This document shows, one piece after another, positions 1-7,842 of a stretch of 32,202 nt of DNA. The stretch is from an uncultured Muribaculaceae bacterium. GTDB lineage: Bacteria; Bacteroidota; Bacteroidia; Bacteroidales; Muribaculaceae. Each line of letters starts with the position of its first letter. Position 1 is the first letter of the stretch. The stretch covers positions 1 to 32,202 of the forward strand of contig CABUTS010000029.1 in the NCBI GenBank assembly GCA_902494515.1, given 5' to 3'. Both the position numbers and the translations under genes were made by a program. Under the pieces are notes generated by a model. It made no database searches. It was not told the origin of the DNA and worked only from the letters and a program-made list of their open reading frames with translations.

Positions 1-2
1 AT

Positions 3-110
<108 letters not shown>

Positions 111-137
111 TATCCGACCCCTTAAGGTCACCCCTCC

Positions 138-166
138 GAACCCGAGAGACCCCGTCTCCCGGGTTC
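138..166 (+). terminator. Hairpin after 5S rRNA, probable rRNA operon terminator
   Basis: A 13-nt arm at 138-150 pairs with 154-166 around a 3-nt loop, with one A:C mismatch at 145. It lies about 28 nt after the 5S gene. No strong T-run follows, so it may act with the C/T-rich tract just downstream rather than as a classic intrinsic terminator. Confidence 0.6.
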
Positions 167-175
167 GTTGCGTCT

Positions 176-250
176 ATACCCCCCGCTCTCTACCCCTCCC
201 ATCCTTCCTCATTCCCTCTTTCACTTTTTCCCGTTTCCCCTCCCTTCCCC
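176..250 (+). other. Pyrimidine-rich, G-poor tract after the rRNA operon
   Basis: About 75 nt are almost all C and T with very few G. An RNA read through from the rRNA operon would be C-rich and unstructured here, like a Rho-utilisation site. The stretch 111-492 has no gene I can support: an open frame from 168 is low-complexity Pro/Ser/Leu without family resemblance. Confidence 0.4.
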
Positions 251-261
251 GAAGCTCGCGT

Positions 262-314
262 GGCCTTCGCTAAAACCCGGCTGGCCTTCGCTGAATCCCA
301 GACAGGCCTTCGCT
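262..314 (+). repeat. Three short direct repeats with core GGCCTTCGCT
   Basis: The 10-nt core GGCCTTCGCT occurs at 262-271, 283-292 and 305-314, spaced 21 and 22 nt, with partly conserved flanks (an A-rich or AA stretch after the core, then a C-rich segment). It lies in the gene-free gap between the 5S rRNA and the outer membrane protein gene. Function unknown. Confidence 0.7.
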
Positions 315-443
315 GAAGCTCGGCGCACGGACAAAAATTTTACCATAACTTGATGGCAATCAGCTTTTTGCAGGTTTTTGGAGGGGTAATCTCTGAACTA
401 AGGTGGCTTTTTGTGGTCAACATTCGTACGAAGCCGCCGTTTA

Positions 444-492
444 GGGGGGAGGGAGGGGAGGCTGGGAGGGGAGGCTGGGAGGGAGGCTGGGG
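444..492 (+). repeat. G-run tandem repeat (13-nt unit), G-quadruplex-like
   Basis: A unit GGGAGGGGAGGCT occurs at 451-463 and 464-476, with a 12-nt copy at 477-488, preceded by a run of six G. The plus strand has at least eight runs of three or more G between 444 and 492, fitting a G-quadruplex motif. It abuts the stop codon of the minus-strand gene ending at 493, so that mRNA continues into a C-rich, G-poor tail while the G-runs sit on the template strand. Confidence 0.75.
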
Positions 493-3036
493 TTATTTGA
501 GGATGCCGGAGGAGGCGGAGCCGGAGACGCTTGGCTCGTTGTCGCGTGTCACTTTCTTGCCGAATCCGAAGGTATAGGTGGCTGTTATTCGTAAAAGGGC
601 ATGACTCTGGCCGTCATAGGCCTGCTCGGTGGTGTCGTAGTATTTGCTGCGCATTCTTACGATGTCGCCTCGCCAGTGCCAGCGGGTCATGTTCATGATA
701 ATGGCCTGGATGTTCCAGTAGCTGTTTGACCATCCCGCGGTTATATACCAGTCGTTTTTTGTTTTTGTCCAGTTGCCGTTGATTGCCTGGTCGGGACGTC
801 CGTTATCCGAGATATATGTCAGTGCGAAATGCCAGTTGTTGAGGTAATATCGCGCGCGGGCATGCCAGCTGACTTGTGAGTGGTTGATGTTGTAAGGTTT
901 GCCGTTGTGGTTGAAGGTATAAGTTGCCTGAGCGTCGAACACAAGAGTCCGGTCAAGGAATCTCACAGTGGCGTTAGCGCCGATGCTGCTGTTGGAGTAT
1001 TTACCCATCGGTTGCCTGATGGTGCGTAGAATTCCGGTGGAGGACGCTTCGTAGTCATAGACATATCGGTCGCCGGCAATGTAGGTTGTAGCAAAAGCCC
1101 CTACGTTGTAGTTGTTGTTGGGGAACCAGTTGTAGAATATGCCTAAGTCGTATGCCTTGTCAGGCACCAGTGCCGGATTTCCGGTGTAGCTCAACAGGGG
1201 AGTGGCGCTGATTACGTTTTCGCTTTTGAAGCTCGGGTCGGGAGCCCAGGTGCTGTAATGGAAAACCGTGGAAAGCGAATGTTTCTTGTTCATGCTGTAC
1301 TGTAAAGACAGGTCAAACCAGGGGTTGGAGGGCTTGTCATATATATCGCTGAACTGCAACCGGTCCCAGTCCCAGCCGAATCCGGTGGCACACCGGAGAT
1401 CTCCTATCGTGACACTGTAATTTATGCCCGCGCCGAGGCGTGAGGTCTTTGCTCTGTCAAACGATTCAACCGAACCGGAGTATCGCGTGCGGTTGTGCTC
1501 GTAATTGCCTCTTACAAAGCCAAGTATCTGCCCGAATCCGTCAAAGTTATGCGTAAATTTCAGTTCGGCTTTAAACTGGTTGGTATTGTCCGACGCATTA
1601 TTAAAAATTGGATTAAAACCTTTTTCGAGATATGATGAGTTCTGTTCGGTGTGAGAAAACTTATATGTAGGGGTAAACGTCAGTGTGTTGCCGTAGGGTA
1701 AGGCGAGGAAATAGTAACCGCTGTAAGAGATAAACTTAGAGAAATTTTTCGTGGTTGAACTATATTCGGATGTCGGATACGCGTTGCCTGAGTATCGCAC
1801 CTTCCCGTTCTGAACAGTGATCGGCTGACGGTCAAGATTGCTGTTAATCAATGTCGAGGCCTGCACTTTGTCGGAGTTGTAGGTCGCCTTGAATATCAGA
1901 TAGTAGTTGTTGCGATGACGTTTAGATGATTCCAGTTCAGAAAAACGGTTGAATTGTTTCACACTTCCGTCGTCCTGAGGCAAACGGAAGGTCTCAGACA
2001 TATTCTGCCCGATGTGTGAAGTGCCGTTGTCATACGTCGAACCCACAAGGTCGTATGTCATGCGCTTGTATTGCATACGCACATTGCCGATCATCTGTTC
2101 CTGATGCCCGTTAAGAAAAGTTCCTAAGCCATAGGCTTTTGCATAGCCGCCATATTCATACCTCGCCATCACGAAGTTGACAACATAAGGATTGCCTTGC
2201 AGTCTGGGGTCGGAGGGATACTCATAATATTCCACACGCCTGACATCGTCGATGCGCATGGCTTTCAGATCGTCGGCGTTTGCCGGAAGGTAGTCAATAA
2301 ACACGGTTACCGGGCCGCCGGCATTAGTGGTGATTCCACCTGAAAGCGAAACTTTCAACTGCGGTATTCCGATATGATCTATCAGATCGGCGCCTGTCTG
2401 CGAGGCGTTTTTCTGGCGGGATGTGGGGATAAACACAGTCTTGTCGGAATACACGGTTGCCAGCTCCCCTTCCACATTCACCTGCTGTAACGGAGTCGCA
2501 TTTATAGGCATAACGATATAACCGAGATTAAATCCGTCGCTCCGGCGGTAGGTTGTCTTGTAGCCTATGCAGCTGAGCTTCGTAATTACGCCGCGGCGGT
2601 CGCAGGGAATTGAAAAGCGACCGTAAGCATCGGCGATACCATAGGTGATGACTGATGAATCTGACGGGGCAAGGAGCATAACGGTTGCGGCGGCAACCGG
2701 TTCGCGGTCATCACCGACGGCGGTACCGGTGTAAACGAACTTGCCGTGCTGCAGCGCTTCGATATAGTAATCATTGCCTTTCCTGATCACGGAGACAGGG
2801 TTGAGACCGATTGCCGTGCGCAAGGCATCGTAGGCGTTGTCGGTGTGGACAACAGCTGAAGTGCGGTAATTGCCGAGTTCCTTGTAGATAAAGGAAATAT
2901 TGATGTCGGGATGGTCTTTGCTGATTCTTACAATTGCCTCAGAGACAGGGGTTTCGTGGAATGTGTAGTCGAATTTATAGGCACTGGCTGAAAAGGAAGT
3001 CATTACAGCCAAGATAAAAGTCAGGGCAGTTTTCAT
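493..3036 (-). CDS. STN-domain outer membrane beta-barrel protein (TonB-receptor-like), sigma-factor coupled
   Basis: An 847-aa protein with a signal peptide (residues 1-19, MKTALTFILAVMTSFSASA). An STN-type secretin/TonB short N-terminal domain follows at about 20-94, then a carboxypeptidase-regulatory/CNA-like beta domain (about 98-165), a degenerate plug (about 190-295), and a long beta-barrel with many aromatic-rich strands ending near the final TYTFGFGKKV. This layout matches the outer-membrane beta-barrel family of Bacteroidota rather than a SusC transporter. No SusD partner follows. The start is the ATG at 3036, 4 nt after the anti-sigma stop; a TTG at 3048 would overlap that gene and is less likely. 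It is the last gene of a sigma/anti-sigma/OMP cassette, so the inferred role is a signal-transducing receptor or specialised transporter. The ligand cannot be told from sequence. Confidence 0.85.
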   Translation of the reverse strand: MKTALTFILAVMTSFSASAYKFDYTFHETPVSEAIVRISKDHPDINISFIYKELGNYRTSAVVHTDNAYDALRTAIGLNPVSVIRKGNDYYIEALQHGKFVYTGTAVGDDREPVAAATVMLLAPSDSSVITYGIADAYGRFSIPCDRRGVITKLSCIGYKTTYRRSDGFNLGYIVMPINATPLQQVNVEGELATVYSDKTVFIPTSRQKNASQTGADLIDHIGIPQLKVSLSGGITTNAGGPVTVFIDYLPANADDLKAMRIDDVRRVEYYEYPSDPRLQGNPYVVNFVMARYEYGGYAKAYGLGTFLNGHQEQMIGNVRMQYKRMTYDLVGSTYDNGTSHIGQNMSETFRLPQDDGSVKQFNRFSELESSKRHRNNYYLIFKATYNSDKVQASTLINSNLDRQPITVQNGKVRYSGNAYPTSEYSSTTKNFSKFISYSGYYFLALPYGNTLTFTPTYKFSHTEQNSSYLEKGFNPIFNNASDNTNQFKAELKFTHNFDGFGQILGFVRGNYEHNRTRYSGSVESFDRAKTSRLGAGINYSVTIGDLRCATGFGWDWDRLQFSDIYDKPSNPWFDLSLQYSMNKKHSLSTVFHYSTWAPDPSFKSENVISATPLLSYTGNPALVPDKAYDLGIFYNWFPNNNYNVGAFATTYIAGDRYVYDYEASSTGILRTIRQPMGKYSNSSIGANATVRFLDRTLVFDAQATYTFNHNGKPYNINHSQVSWHARARYYLNNWHFALTYISDNGRPDQAINGNWTKTKNDWYITAGWSNSYWNIQAIIMNMTRWHWRGDIVRMRSKYYDTTEQAYDGQSHALLRITATYTFGFGKKVTRDNEPSVSGSASSGILK

Positions 3037-3040
3037 CTTT

Positions 3041-3709
3041 TCAGTCAATGATGAGGGTCCGGTCTGTTCGGGTGATGTTGATCTGCTCGAATGTGTTGAG
3101 CTGGCCGATTACATCGTCGAGTGGAAGTGCCGGGTCGAATTTATAATAAAGATGTAGAGAAGCGACCTCCTCGGTGTTGAATTTCACTTCAACACCGTAG
3201 TGGTCGGCAACGGCTTTCATAATGTTTTCGAGGGTTTCATCCTCAAATATTATCGGGGTCAAATCAACTTTTACGGTGTCGGCTGTTGCTGCGATGCTAT
3301 CTCCAACAGTAGATGTGGCGGCGACTGTTGGGTGAACTTCGGCTTGAGGCTCGGCGTTGCGTTCTGATATTGTGGCTGTTATGGCAATTCCGGCGGCCAG
3401 CGCTGCAAGAGAAGTAAAGATGATTGCGGCAATAGAGGCGGCACGGCTGCCGAACCATGCAAAGAAATCGGCTTGCCGCTCTGCCTTAGCAGAGACTTTG
3501 CGATGAGGACTTAAGGTATGTTTCCGGGTAAAAGCCACCCATTCGGCTTCAACATCCGGTTCCTTGCCGACTTCCACGGCGGCATCGGCCTTGCAGAGCA
3601 GATTGTAGATTTCTCTGGTCTCTTTATCGGAAAGAATAGACTCCAGTTGCTCAGTTGAATAGCTTTCGGGATGCTCGATGATATTGAGCACAAGGTCGTA
3701 TTTATCCAT
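3041..3709 (-). CDS. Short anti-sigma factor with one TM helix and an STN-like C-terminal domain, no FecR domain
   Basis: A 222-aa protein. The cytoplasmic N-terminal region (1-88) has an acidic helical segment suited to sigma-factor binding. One hydrophobic helix follows at about 89-113, then a low-complexity linker and a C-terminal domain at about 151-222 with the pattern of the STN/DUF4974 domain found at the end of FecR-like anti-sigma factors. The usual FecR proteins of Bacteroidota are about 300-400 aa with a beta-rich periplasmic FecR domain between the membrane helix and the C-terminal domain. Here only about 38 linker residues occupy that place. The gene overlaps the sigma gene by 8 nt and ends 4 nt before the OMP gene, which implies translational coupling. 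Role: inferred to hold the neighbouring ECF sigma factor and release it on a signal from the outer membrane protein. Confidence 0.8.
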   Translation of the reverse strand: MDKYDLVLNIIEHPESYSTEQLESILSDKETREIYNLLCKADAAVEVGKEPDVEAEWVAFTRKHTLSPHRKVSAKAERQADFFAWFGSRAASIAAIIFTSLAALAAGIAITATISERNAEPQAEVHPTVAATSTVGDSIAATADTVKVDLTPIIFEDETLENIMKAVADHYGVEVKFNTEEVASLHLYYKFDPALPLDDVIGQLNTFEQINITRTDRTLIID

Positions 3710-4190
3710 TTTCGTTGAGCTTTTTGCGGATTATTACATGTGCATGATTCAGATGACGATATACGGCGGTTTCGCTGATTCCCATGGTTTCTGCGATCCG
3801 GGCGAACTTCATTCCTTCGGCGAATCTCAGTTCCATAATCCGGCGGGCCTGTGGGGAAATGTCATTGCGGATAAGGTCATACACTTTTGCGATGGTCTCA
3901 TCATTCGGCCACTCCTCGGAGGCATATTCCTCATCGTCGAGGAAATAACGGTTGATAATGCGCTGATGAATCCCGCAGTCGCGGATATGGTTCAGACAGC
4001 GGTTGCGCACCGCTTTCAGAAGGTAACCGCCGGAAACGGTTGAATCCGGGTTGCCGTAGAGCAGCGATGCAAACACATCATGGACGATATCGCGCGCGAG
4101 ATCATCGTCGTGCAGAAGTGCCACGGCCAACCGGTACATCTGCGCGTAATGTGCTTTGAAAAGCTGCTCTATGTCGTTTCTGTCTGTCAT
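3702..4190 (-). CDS. RNA polymerase sigma-70 factor, ECF subfamily
   Basis: A 162-aa protein of typical ECF length. Sigma region 2 spans about 8-73 (including the LARDIVHDVFASLL helix), and region 4 spans about 108-158 with a helix-turn-helix at 131-150 (RIAETMGISETAVYRHLNHA). No region 3 or 1.1 is present. The short, acidic linker (82-100) between the domains is normal for the family. It is the first gene of the cassette with the anti-sigma factor and outer membrane protein, probably directing transcription of its own operon. I see no clear -35/-10-like ECF promoter. A TAnnTTTG box on the minus strand at 4280-4287 is a weak candidate for basal expression. Confidence 0.92.
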   Translation of the reverse strand: MTDRNDIEQLFKAHYAQMYRLAVALLHDDDLARDIVHDVFASLLYGNPDSTVSGGYLLKAVRNRCLNHIRDCGIHQRIINRYFLDDEEYASEEWPNDETIAKVYDLIRNDISPQARRIMELRFAEGMKFARIAETMGISETAVYRHLNHAHVIIRKKLNENG

Positions 4191-4392
4191 ACGCTATAAA
4201 GACACACAACTCATTGAAAACTCAACCCTGAAAGCAAAAAAATTGTGGTTCGTTTCATCTCCGAGAACAAATCCGGCCACAAAATTACCTAAAATCGAGC
4301 TATTATGATTGGTGTGATTTACATTAAAATTTATTTAGGCGATTTTTTGAAAATTATTGTTTAGTTAATCCACAAAATACAAAGATAAACAG

Positions 4393-4400
4393 TATCTTTG
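4393..4400 (+). promoter_or_regulatory. Candidate -7 box (TATCTTTG) for the SNF2 helicase gene
   Basis: TATCTTTG matches the Bacteroidota -7 consensus TAnnTTTG and lies 26 nt before the ATG. No convincing -33 TTG/TTTG at the right spacing is visible. The surrounding divergent gap (4191-4426) is much more AT-rich than the genes, as expected for a promoter region. Confidence 0.4.
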
Positions 4401-4426
4401 TGAAATCAAATTTCTAATTTTCGACC

Positions 4427-7123
4427 ATGAATTTTTCGAGCAAAAAATCTAATAATATGAGCATGGATGCGGATAAAACGGTTAGCTATAGCGCTGCATT
4501 AAGAGGGACTGATGTAAAGGCAGTTAAGACTGAAAAGACAGTTAAGGCTGGTGCAACAGCTAAAAAGGCTGCGAAGGCAGGGCAGAAAGAGAGGAAGACC
4601 GGGAAGAAAGCCGGGAGGAAGGCCGGAAAGGTTGTTCCTAAAGTGCCGTTGTTTGTTAAGCCGGTGGGCATGACTCTGGAGGAATGGCAGGTGGCGCTCC
4701 GGCGGCAGGCTGCTTCCCAGACGCCGATGTCGATTAAGAGCAGACTTGGTGAGCTGAATGTTTATGATGTGGAGAATTATGCTACACGAAGTTTTTATAA
4801 GGTCGTTTACAAGGGGATTGGAAGTAGATGGAATTATTGCTCATGTATGGACTTCCGAACTAATCAGCTCGGCACATGCAAGCATATCGAGGGTGTGAGA
4901 ATGTGGATGGAGGAAAATCATAAACGACCTTCCAGGAGTTTGCCATCTTATTCATCCGTTTATATGTCGTATCGCAGGGAGCCTGCGCTGTGTCTGCGAA
5001 TCGGGATGGATCATGCTCAGGAAATTCAGCAGCTTGCCGAGCCTGCATTTGACAGCGAAGGCCGGTTTCGTCCGGGCAAATTCATGGAAGCGTTGGATTT
5101 CATCGTTAAGGCAAAAGAGCTTGACAACACATTCCGTTGCTATTCCGATGCTTTGGCTTTTATCAGTGGCCATCTTGACTCCGAACGGCGTCGGAAGGTC
5201 CTTGAAAGGTTGGATGACAGCGTCTTGGATAAACTGCTCAAGACCAGACTTTACCCCTATCAGAAAGAAGGAATCCGTTTTGCATTCGGCGCCGGCCGGT
5301 GTATTATTGCGGATGAAATGGGTTTAGGTAAGACTGTTCAGGCCATCGGGACAGCTGAGCTTTTTGCGAAACAGGGGTACGTACGGTCAGTGCTCATCGT
5401 GTGCCCGACTTCGCTTAAATATCAGTGGAAGAGGGAGATAGAAAAATTCACTGACTCCACGGTCACAGTTATCGAGGGCTCATTTCTCAAGCGCCGAGAA
5501 CTGTATCGCGTAGATTCGCTCTATAAAATCGTGTCCTACAATGCCATGTGCAACGATGTCAATGCAATGAAGACATTATCCACCGATATGCTCATCATGG
5601 ACGAAGTTCAGCGCCTGAAAAACTGGGACACCAAAATATCGCGGGCCGCCCGCCGGATTAAATCGGAGTTTTCAGTTGTGCTCTCGGGAACGCCGCTGGA
5701 GAACAAACTGCAGGAGCTTTATTCAATCATGCAGTTTGTCGACCAGTATCGCCTCGGGCCGTATTACAGATTCATGGACAATTCTGCCATCCGCTCCGAC
5801 ACGGGCAAAGTTCTTGGTTACAAGAACCTTAACCAAATCGGCGAGCGACTGAAACCGGTTATGTTGCGGCGGCGCAAAGTTGATGTGGCGTTGCAGCTGC
5901 CTGATAGAATCGATCAGAACATCTTTGTGCCGATGACCAAGGAACAGATGGCTGTACACAACGACTACCAATTTTCAGTTGCGCAAATCGTGGCAAAGTG
6001 GAACCGGTTCAAGTTCCTCAGTGAATCGGACCGTATGCGTATGATGCTGATGCTCAGTCAAATGCGCATGGTCTGTGACAGCACTTATATTCTTGATCAG
6101 AAGTCGCGTCATGATACGAAAATTGCTGAGGTTGTTAACATCCTCGACAGTGTGCTTTCGGAAGAGGGCACCAAAGTTGTGATTTTCAGCCAGTGGGAAC
6201 GCATGACACGCCTGATTTGCGCCGAGCTGGACAATATGGGAATCAAGTATGAGTACCTTCATGGCGGTGTTCCATCGGCAAAACGCAAGGCTCTTATAGA
6301 CAACTTTTCAGATGACCCTGAAAGTCGTGTATTCATCTCTACGGACGCCGGCAGCACGGGTCTCAACCTTCAGGTTGCTTCTGTGATGATCAACATGGAC
6401 CTTCCCTGGAATCCCGCAGTGCTCGAGCAGCGGATTGCCCGAATACATCGCATCGGTCAGCGTCGCAACATTCAGGTTATCAATCTTGTAGCCCGTGGTA
6501 CAATCGAAGAACGGATGCTGGGAACCCTGAAATTCAAGACCGCACTATCCCGGGGAATTCTGGATAACGGACTCGACACTGTCTTCATTGACGACAACCG
6601 CATGGAGCAGATTATGGAGTCTGTTAGTGCTGAAATAACACCGACGTCAACGGAAGAGGCTGACGAGACAGTCAGCGCTGAAGAGGTGGAACTCCCGGTA
6701 TCCGGCACCCCTGATGAGCCTGAAGATCTGGATTTTGAGGATGAGATACCGGAGGATGAGACAAATAGGGAGGCAAAGGAAGAAACGGAGGCAAAGGAAG
6801 AAACGGAGGCAAAAGAGGCTAAGGAAGCAAAGGGGGCAAAGGAAGCAAAGGAAACCAAGGACGCAAAGGAGGCTAAGGAGGCAACACCAGGGAATTCGAC
6901 TCCGGGAGGTGTTTCGTCGCCGTCGGAGCTTGTAAACATGGGTGTGTCATTTCTGGCAGGGCTTGCCAACACACTGCGGTCGCCGGAAAAGACCCGCGAG
7001 CTGGTGGATACTCTGGTAAAAACAGACCCGGCTACGGGGAAGACTACGCTTTCCATTCCGGTTCCCGACCGTGCATCGGTTGAAAACTTGTTCTCCGCGG
7101 TGGCTTCTTTGTTCAACCGCTGA
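4427..7123 (+). CDS. SWIM zinc finger and SNF2-family DEAD-like helicase/ATPase
   Basis: An 898-aa DNA-dependent ATPase of the SNF2/RapA class, inferred to remodel protein-DNA complexes. A SWIM zinc finger spans about 138-153 (Cys138, Cys140, Cys151, His153). The SNF2 N-terminal ATPase has a Walker A DEMGLGKT at 296-303, motif II DEVQ at 392-395 (rather than DEAH) and motif III SGTPLENK at 420-427. The C-terminal helicase lobe (about 580-700) has FSQW, STDAGSTGLNL and motif VI QRIARIHRIGQ (668-678). Both ends are unusual: residues 30-70 are Lys/Ala-rich like a histone H1 tail, and 782-819 is a Lys/Glu/Ala repeat. ATG codons at residues 11 and 13 could be alternative starts. It stands alone between divergent minus-strand units, so there is no partner to define its pathway. 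Confidence 0.9.
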   Translation: MNFSSKKSNNMSMDADKTVSYSAALRGTDVKAVKTEKTVKAGATAKKAAKAGQKERKTGKKAGRKAGKVVPKVPLFVKPVGMTLEEWQVALRRQAASQTPMSIKSRLGELNVYDVENYATRSFYKVVYKGIGSRWNYCSCMDFRTNQLGTCKHIEGVRMWMEENHKRPSRSLPSYSSVYMSYRREPALCLRIGMDHAQEIQQLAEPAFDSEGRFRPGKFMEALDFIVKAKELDNTFRCYSDALAFISGHLDSERRRKVLERLDDSVLDKLLKTRLYPYQKEGIRFAFGAGRCIIADEMGLGKTVQAIGTAELFAKQGYVRSVLIVCPTSLKYQWKREIEKFTDSTVTVIEGSFLKRRELYRVDSLYKIVSYNAMCNDVNAMKTLSTDMLIMDEVQRLKNWDTKISRAARRIKSEFSVVLSGTPLENKLQELYSIMQFVDQYRLGPYYRFMDNSAIRSDTGKVLGYKNLNQIGERLKPVMLRRRKVDVALQLPDRIDQNIFVPMTKEQMAVHNDYQFSVAQIVAKWNRFKFLSESDRMRMMLMLSQMRMVCDSTYILDQKSRHDTKIAEVVNILDSVLSEEGTKVVIFSQWERMTRLICAELDNMGIKYEYLHGGVPSAKRKALIDNFSDDPESRVFISTDAGSTGLNLQVASVMINMDLPWNPAVLEQRIARIHRIGQRRNIQVINLVARGTIEERMLGTLKFKTALSRGILDNGLDTVFIDDNRMEQIMESVSAEITPTSTEEADETVSAEEVELPVSGTPDEPEDLDFEDEIPEDETNREAKEETEAKEETEAKEAKEAKGAKEAKETKDAKEAKEATPGNSTPGGVSSPSELVNMGVSFLAGLANTLRSPEKTRELVDTLVKTDPATGKTTLSIPVPDRASVENLFSAVASLFNR

Positions 7124-7169
7124 ATTACGAAGTCGTTGGCGGCGGGCTCGGAGTGAACTCGCCGCCGGC

Positions 7170-7191
7170 GCTCCGAGGTAAACCTCGGAGC
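7170..7191 (+). terminator. Hairpin downstream of the SNF2 gene
   Basis: A 10-nt arm GCTCCGAGGT (7170-7179) pairs perfectly with 7182-7191. The loop would be 2 nt, or 4 nt with a 9-bp stem. It lies 46 nt after the stop codon. There is no T-run on the plus strand, so efficiency as an intrinsic terminator is uncertain. Confidence 0.55.
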
Positions 7192-7228
7192 CGGAGACAA
7201 ATAAAATGGTAGAAACCCAGATGAGGAA

Positions 7229-7262
7229 GGGCGGAGGGAGGAAAGGGGGGAAGGGGAGGGGG
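7229..7262 (+). other. G-run tract abutting the crp-like gene's 3' end
   Basis: Five runs of three or more G (7229-7231, 7236-7238, 7245-7250, 7253-7256, 7258-7262) fit a G-quadruplex motif. The tract ends 1 nt before the stop codon of the minus-strand gene at 7264, so that mRNA has a C-rich, nearly G-free tail. The arrangement is the same as at 444-492. Confidence 0.6.
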
Positions 7263-7263
7263 A

Positions 7264-7842
7264 TTAGTAGGAGTTGTGGCGGATGCGGTAGAGGGTTTCT
7301 TTGGTGAGGCCGAGGAAGGAGGCGATCTGGGTGATGGTGGCGGTGTTGAGGAGGCGGGGGTAGCGGGTTATTGCCCAGTGGTATCGGTCGCGGGCGTTGA
7401 GGGTCTGGAGGGCGTGGATGCGGTCTTCGAGGAAGTTGTTGTAGCGGAGGAGGGCGTTGGTGATGTATATGAGGGCGGCGACGTCGTCGATTCGGGAGGA
7501 GCCTTCGAGGTAGTCTTTGAGCTGGAGGTGGGGGATGTAGATGATTTCGGTGGGTTCGAGGAATTCGACGGCGATTGTGTCTGTGTGGTTCAGTAGGTAT
7601 GTTTTCCCGGCGATGATGTATTCGTCTTCGAAGAAGAAAGCGATGGTGTGTTCGCGTCCGCCCTGAGTGTAAAATATTCGGGCGGAGCCGCGGATGATGT
7701 AAAGGGCGTAGTTTGCGATGTTGACGGCCCCTCGGATGATTTCACCTTTGCGTACGGAGCGCTGTTTCATTATGCGGAGGAGATTGTCCTCGATTTCGGG
7801 GGTAAGGCGGGCGAATTGTTTTATCTGGTCGATGGGATGCAT
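7264..7842 (-). CDS. Crp/Fnr-family transcriptional regulator
   Basis: A 192-aa protein with a cyclic-nucleotide-binding-type beta-roll at about 12-115 (including the GSARIFYTQGGREHTIAFF segment) and a C-terminal winged-helix HTH at about 169-190 (ITQIASFLGLTKETLYRIR). The length matches the short Crp-like regulators common in Bacteroidota. The beta-roll lacks an obvious cAMP-binding RxS signature, so cAMP as ligand is not supported, and no Cys cluster for an Fnr-type iron-sulfur centre is seen. Its start overlaps the end of the upstream exported-protein gene by 22 nt, so it is probably co-transcribed and may regulate that operon. It ends against a C-rich mRNA tail. Confidence 0.88.
   Translation of the reverse strand: MHPIDQIKQFARLTPEIEDNLLRIMKQRSVRKGEIIRGAVNIANYALYIIRGSARIFYTQGGREHTIAFFFEDEYIIAGKTYLLNHTDTIAVEFLEPTEIIYIPHLQLKDYLEGSSRIDDVAALIYITNALLRYNNFLEDRIHALQTLNARDRYHWAITRYPRLLNTATITQIASFLGLTKETLYRIRHNSY

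Noticed and set aside
168..353. Open frame after the 5S rRNA on the plus strand (61 codons)
   Set aside because: Low-complexity Pro/Ser/Leu sequence from a pyrimidine-rich tract and short repeats, with no ribosome site or family resemblance.
4427..7123. SNF2 helicase as part of a defence system
   Set aside because: No nuclease, methylase, PLD or other defence partner is adjacent; the neighbours are sigma-factor and regulator genes.
6472..7200. 242-codon minus-strand frame opposite the SNF2 gene
   Set aside because: Ser/Ala/Phe repeats mirror the Lys/Glu/Ala coding repeat on the plus strand; the SNF2 frame is clearly the gene.
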